8,179 nucleotides of DNA from Deltaproteobacteria bacterium (lineage in GTDB: Bacteria > Myxococcota_A > UBA9160 > SZUA-336), in contig DAOUZG010000071.1 in the NCBI GenBank assembly GCA_030665705.1, positions 1-8,179 of the forward strand, written 5' to 3'. The notes below the pieces were generated by a model. The model was not told the DNA's origin. It saw nothing but the letters and a program-made list of their open reading frames with translations, and searched no databases. A program made the translations under genes and the position numbers. The first letter of the stretch is position 1, and the number at the start of each line of letters is the position of its first letter. This document shows, piece after piece, positions 6,205 to 8,179 of this stretch.

Positions 6205-6982
6205 CGTCGATCACCTCGTACAGATCGTCGTAGGTCTCTTCGGTCGGAACTTCGCCGTTCGCGACCTGCGCCCGCCGAAACTGTGTATAAGCATTGCGAA
6301 CCGACACGTAATAGTCGAGCGAGGCACGCCGCAGCTCCCGGATATCATCGAGCAGGAGAGCTCGCGAGTTGATGAGCTCGGGCGGTCTCAGGAACCAGAG
6401 CCAGGTGGTCACGCGGAGCGGGGTGTCGACGAGGTACCCGAACCCGTCGCGGACGCTCGACGGTCCGAGCAGGGGCAGCATCAGGTAGGGGCCGGTGGGA
6501 ACTCCCCACCACCCGAGCGTCTGCCCGAAGTCCTCGTCTCGCTTCTCGAGCCCCCAACCCGTGGCGGGGTCGAAGAACCCGACCAACCCGACCGTCGTGT
6601 TGGTCACGAATCGGCCGAGTTCGCGGCCCGTCTGTTTGAGGTCGAGCTGGAACAGGTTGTTCACGAAGCGGATCGGAAAGCGCAGGTTGTCGAAGAACTT
6701 CCCGAGGCGTACCGGAACGACCTCGGGAGTCATCCAGGTCCAGCCTGCGGCAAGTGGCTCGAGCAGAACCCGGTCGAGGCCGTCGTTGAACCAGAAGACC
6801 CCGCGGTTGACCCTCTGGAACGGATCCGACTCATCCGTCGCGGACTCCGAATCGGGCTCGTCCGTCGCCGGCTCTAGCTGCGCGCTCGGCGCCTCGGTCA
6901 CCGGCTCGGACGTCGTCGTGGCGCACGCGCAGAGCAGCGAGGCCACGAGCAGCACCGTCACACGGAAAGGGTCCTTGGTCAC
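6194..6982 (-). CDS. mlaA: MlaA (VacJ), outer-membrane lipoprotein of phospholipid transport
   Basis: 262-residue MlaA/VacJ lipoprotein that, with outer-membrane partners, removes mislocalised phospholipid from the outer leaflet and passes it to MlaC. The signal peptide ends in LCAC, with C20 the lipidated cysteine and Ala at +2, compatible with outer-membrane sorting. A Thr/Ser/Asp/Glu-rich linker (about 21-52) precedes the domain: DPFQRVNRGVFWFNDGLDR (53-71), KFFDNLRFPIRFVNNLFQ (95-112), GRFVTNTTVGLVGFFDPA (123-140) and DFGQTLGWWGVPTGPYLMLP (151-170) are the usual MlaA blocks. The C terminus is strongly acidic (EVIDDDE). The GTG start overlaps the mlaD stop by four bases (GTGA). Placement between mlaD and mlaC differs from E. 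coli, where mlaA is elsewhere in the genome. The linker has a short internal repeat (ATDEPDSES / ATDESD). Confidence 0.95.
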   Translation of the reverse strand: MTKDPFRVTVLLVASLLCACATTTSEPVTEAPSAQLEPATDEPDSESATDESDPFQRVNRGVFWFNDGLDRVLLEPLAAGWTWMTPEVVPVRLGKFFDNLRFPIRFVNNLFQLDLKQTGRELGRFVTNTTVGLVGFFDPATGWGLEKRDEDFGQTLGWWGVPTGPYLMLPLLGPSSVRDGFGYLVDTPLRVTTWLWFLRPPELINSRALLLDDIRELRRASLDYYVSVRNAYTQFRRAQVANGEVPTEETYDDLYEVIDDDE

Positions 6983-7443
6983 CGCGACTCACCCCCCCCT
7001 CCGATGTTCTGGATCAGCTTTCCGATGATCCGCTCGAGGATGATCGCACTCTGAGTAAAGGTGATTTCGTCGCCGGGCCCGAGGAGCTCATCCGATCCCC
7101 CCGGCTCGAGGGCGATGTACTGATCGCCCAGCACGCCGGCGGTTAGAATCGCAGCGGAGCTGTCATCGGGGAGCTGGAGACTCGCGTCGACCTTGAGCGT
7201 GACCCGTGCCCGGAAGTCTTCGTCGAGCACGATGGAATCGACCTGCCCCACCTTGACCCCGCCGATCACTACCTGAGAGCGCGGCGCGAGCCCCCCGATC
7301 TCGTCGAAGCTCGAGATCAGTTCCATCTCGGCCGGACCGCCGTACGAGACACCCCCCAGGGTGACCGATAGGTAGGCGATCGCCCCGAGACTCACAAAGA
7401 CGAACAGACCCACGATGAGGTCACGAACAGGCGACGAAGTCAT
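6979..7443 (-). CDS. mlaD: MlaD, MCE-domain subunit of the Mla ABC transporter
   Basis: 154-residue protein with one N-terminal membrane helix (about 9-29) and a single periplasmic MCE domain; MlaD forms a hexameric ring on MlaE that channels phospholipid to or from MlaC. The domain reads SSFDEIGGLAPRSQVVIGGV (44-63), KVGQVDSIVLD (64-74), LPDDSSAAILTAGVLGDQYI (91-110), then ALEPGG, and ends in a short hydrophobic helix (133-147). The ATG at 7443 was chosen because it forms an ATGA overlap with the mlaE stop and has GGGGAG seven bases upstream; a GTG at 7458 would add five residues (MGSHA) inside mlaE. It is somewhat shorter than E. coli MlaD (183 residues), the difference being a reduced C-terminal tail. 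Confidence 0.95.
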   Translation of the reverse strand: MTSSPVRDLIVGLFVFVSLGAIAYLSVTLGGVSYGGPAEMELISSFDEIGGLAPRSQVVIGGVKVGQVDSIVLDEDFRARVTLKVDASLQLPDDSSAAILTAGVLGDQYIALEPGGSDELLGPGDEITFTQSAIILERIIGKLIQNIGGGGESR

Positions 7444-8179
7444 GGCATGACTCCCCACAGTGCGGTGATGAAGTAATCGAAGATCAGCAGCGAGACCGAT
7501 GCGACAACGACGGTCCCGGTGGTGGCCCGGCTCACACCGGCGGCGGTCGGCTCCGAGGTGTAGCCGCGGTACGTCGAGAGCAGACCGACCAGTACCCCGA
7601 AGACGAGCGACTTGATCAGGCTTCCGACCACGTCGTCCTCGAATGAGATCGCCGACTCGAGCCCGGAGAGGTAATTGCCGCCATCGATTCCGAGGAATTG
7701 AACCCCGACGAGGTAGCCCCCGAAGATCCCGCAGACGATGAAGAGGGCCGAGAGAAGGGGCATCACCAGGATCAAGGCTAGCGCCTTCGGGGCGGCGACG
7801 AAGTCGATGGGATCGATCGACATCATCCGCAGGCCGTCGAGCTGTTCCGTCGCGACCATCGTGCCGATCTCCGCGGCGATCGCCGAGCCTGCACGGCCCG
7901 TAACGAGCAACCCGGTCAGCACCGGTCCCAGTTCCCGTACGAGGCTCAATCCTACGACGGCCCCCAGGCTCTCCTCCGCGCCGAAGCGGATGAGCGTGTT
8001 GTAGCCCTGCAGGCCGAGGACCATTCCAACCGCGCCACCCGAGACGCAGATGATGACGAGCGAGAGCACCCCTACGTTGAAGATCTCCTCCACCAATCGG
8101 CGGAAGCGGAGCGGACGGCGCACGGTGGCCGCCGCCATCTTCCCCCCGAACACGCTAATCTGACCGAGGTTCGTGAGCC
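7440..8179 (-). CDS. mlaE: MlaE, permease subunit of the Mla ABC transporter (5' end beyond the window)
   Basis: Inner-membrane permease of the phospholipid ABC transporter; 245 residues are visible. Landmarks are IFNVGVLSLVIICVSGGAVG, the GMVLGLQGY turn, RELGPVLTGLLVTGRAGSAI with AAEIGTMVATEQLDGLRMM (the cytoplasmic coupling region facing the MlaF ATPase), and the C-terminal helices SLIKSLVFGVLVGLLSTYRG and VASVSLLIFDYFITALWG. A GTG at 8153 could start a 237-residue form, but the frame stays open to the right edge and the upstream codons (LTNLGQIS before VFGGK) resemble the N-terminal amphipathic segment of MlaE, which is about 260 residues in E. coli. It is therefore annotated as partial. 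It overlaps mlaD by four bases. The partner ATPase gene mlaF is not in the window; as in E. coli it may precede mlaE. Confidence 0.93.
   Translation of the reverse strand, partial: LTNLGQISVFGGKMAAATVRRPLRFRRLVEEIFNVGVLSLVIICVSGGAVGMVLGLQGYNTLIRFGAEESLGAVVGLSLVRELGPVLTGLLVTGRAGSAIAAEIGTMVATEQLDGLRMMSIDPIDFVAAPKALALILVMPLLSALFIVCGIFGGYLVGVQFLGIDGGNYLSGLESAISFEDDVVGSLIKSLVFGVLVGLLSTYRGYTSEPTAAGVSRATTGTVVVASVSLLIFDYFITALWGVMP

Noticed and set aside
6104..6877. 257-codon plus-strand open frame opposite mlaA
   Set aside because: Antisense to a strongly recognisable MlaA; the translation has no domain features.

Overview
The window is GC-rich, densely coded DNA from a Gram-negative (diderm) bacterium. 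The evidence is an operon for the Mla phospholipid-transport system, which needs an outer membrane and includes the outer-membrane lipoprotein MlaA and the periplasmic carrier MlaC. GTG starts are frequent and most genes overlap. A deltaproteobacterial-type or related environmental lineage fits the style (large nucleotide-transporter-like protein fused to HEAT repeats and a cyclic-nucleotide domain), but that placement is inference. There are no tRNA or rRNA genes, CRISPR arrays, insertion sequences or other mobile elements.

Left part, plus strand (1-1752): an unusually AT-rich patch at about 78-120 holds a plausible promoter and a near-perfect 26-bp palindrome that runs across the ATG of a SufR-like winged-helix regulator. 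The regulator carries a C-terminal cysteine set of the kind that binds an iron-sulfur cluster or metal. Its 3' end overlaps a YjgN/DUF898 polytopic membrane protein, so the two are probably co-transcribed and the regulator probably controls itself.

Middle, plus strand (1753-4987): a 136-bp spacer with two small adjacent inverted repeats is followed by a 1032-residue protein. It has an ATP/ADP-translocase-like (NTT-type) membrane half, a long HEAT-repeat array, and a C-terminal cyclic-nucleotide-binding domain. It looks like a membrane sensor or ligand-gated device rather than a plain transporter; its substrate is unknown.

Right part, minus strand (5045-8179): an operon read from the right edge leftwards, mlaE (cut by the window edge) - mlaD - mlaA - mlaC - a YkvA/DUF1232 gene. 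Every junction overlaps by 1 to 11 bases, implying translational coupling. MlaE and MlaD belong to the inner-membrane ABC complex, MlaC ferries phospholipid across the periplasm, and MlaA works in the outer membrane. The ATPase gene mlaF is not in view and may lie just beyond the right edge; no mlaB is seen. The two transcription units converge at 4988-5044, with a perfect 9-bp hairpin at 5052-5073, just inside the 3' end of the YkvA gene, as the best candidate shared transcript end.

The most noteworthy items are the palindrome/promoter/start-codon overlap of the SufR-like regulator and the NTT-HEAT-cyclic-nucleotide fusion. Nothing here amounts to a demonstrably new system.
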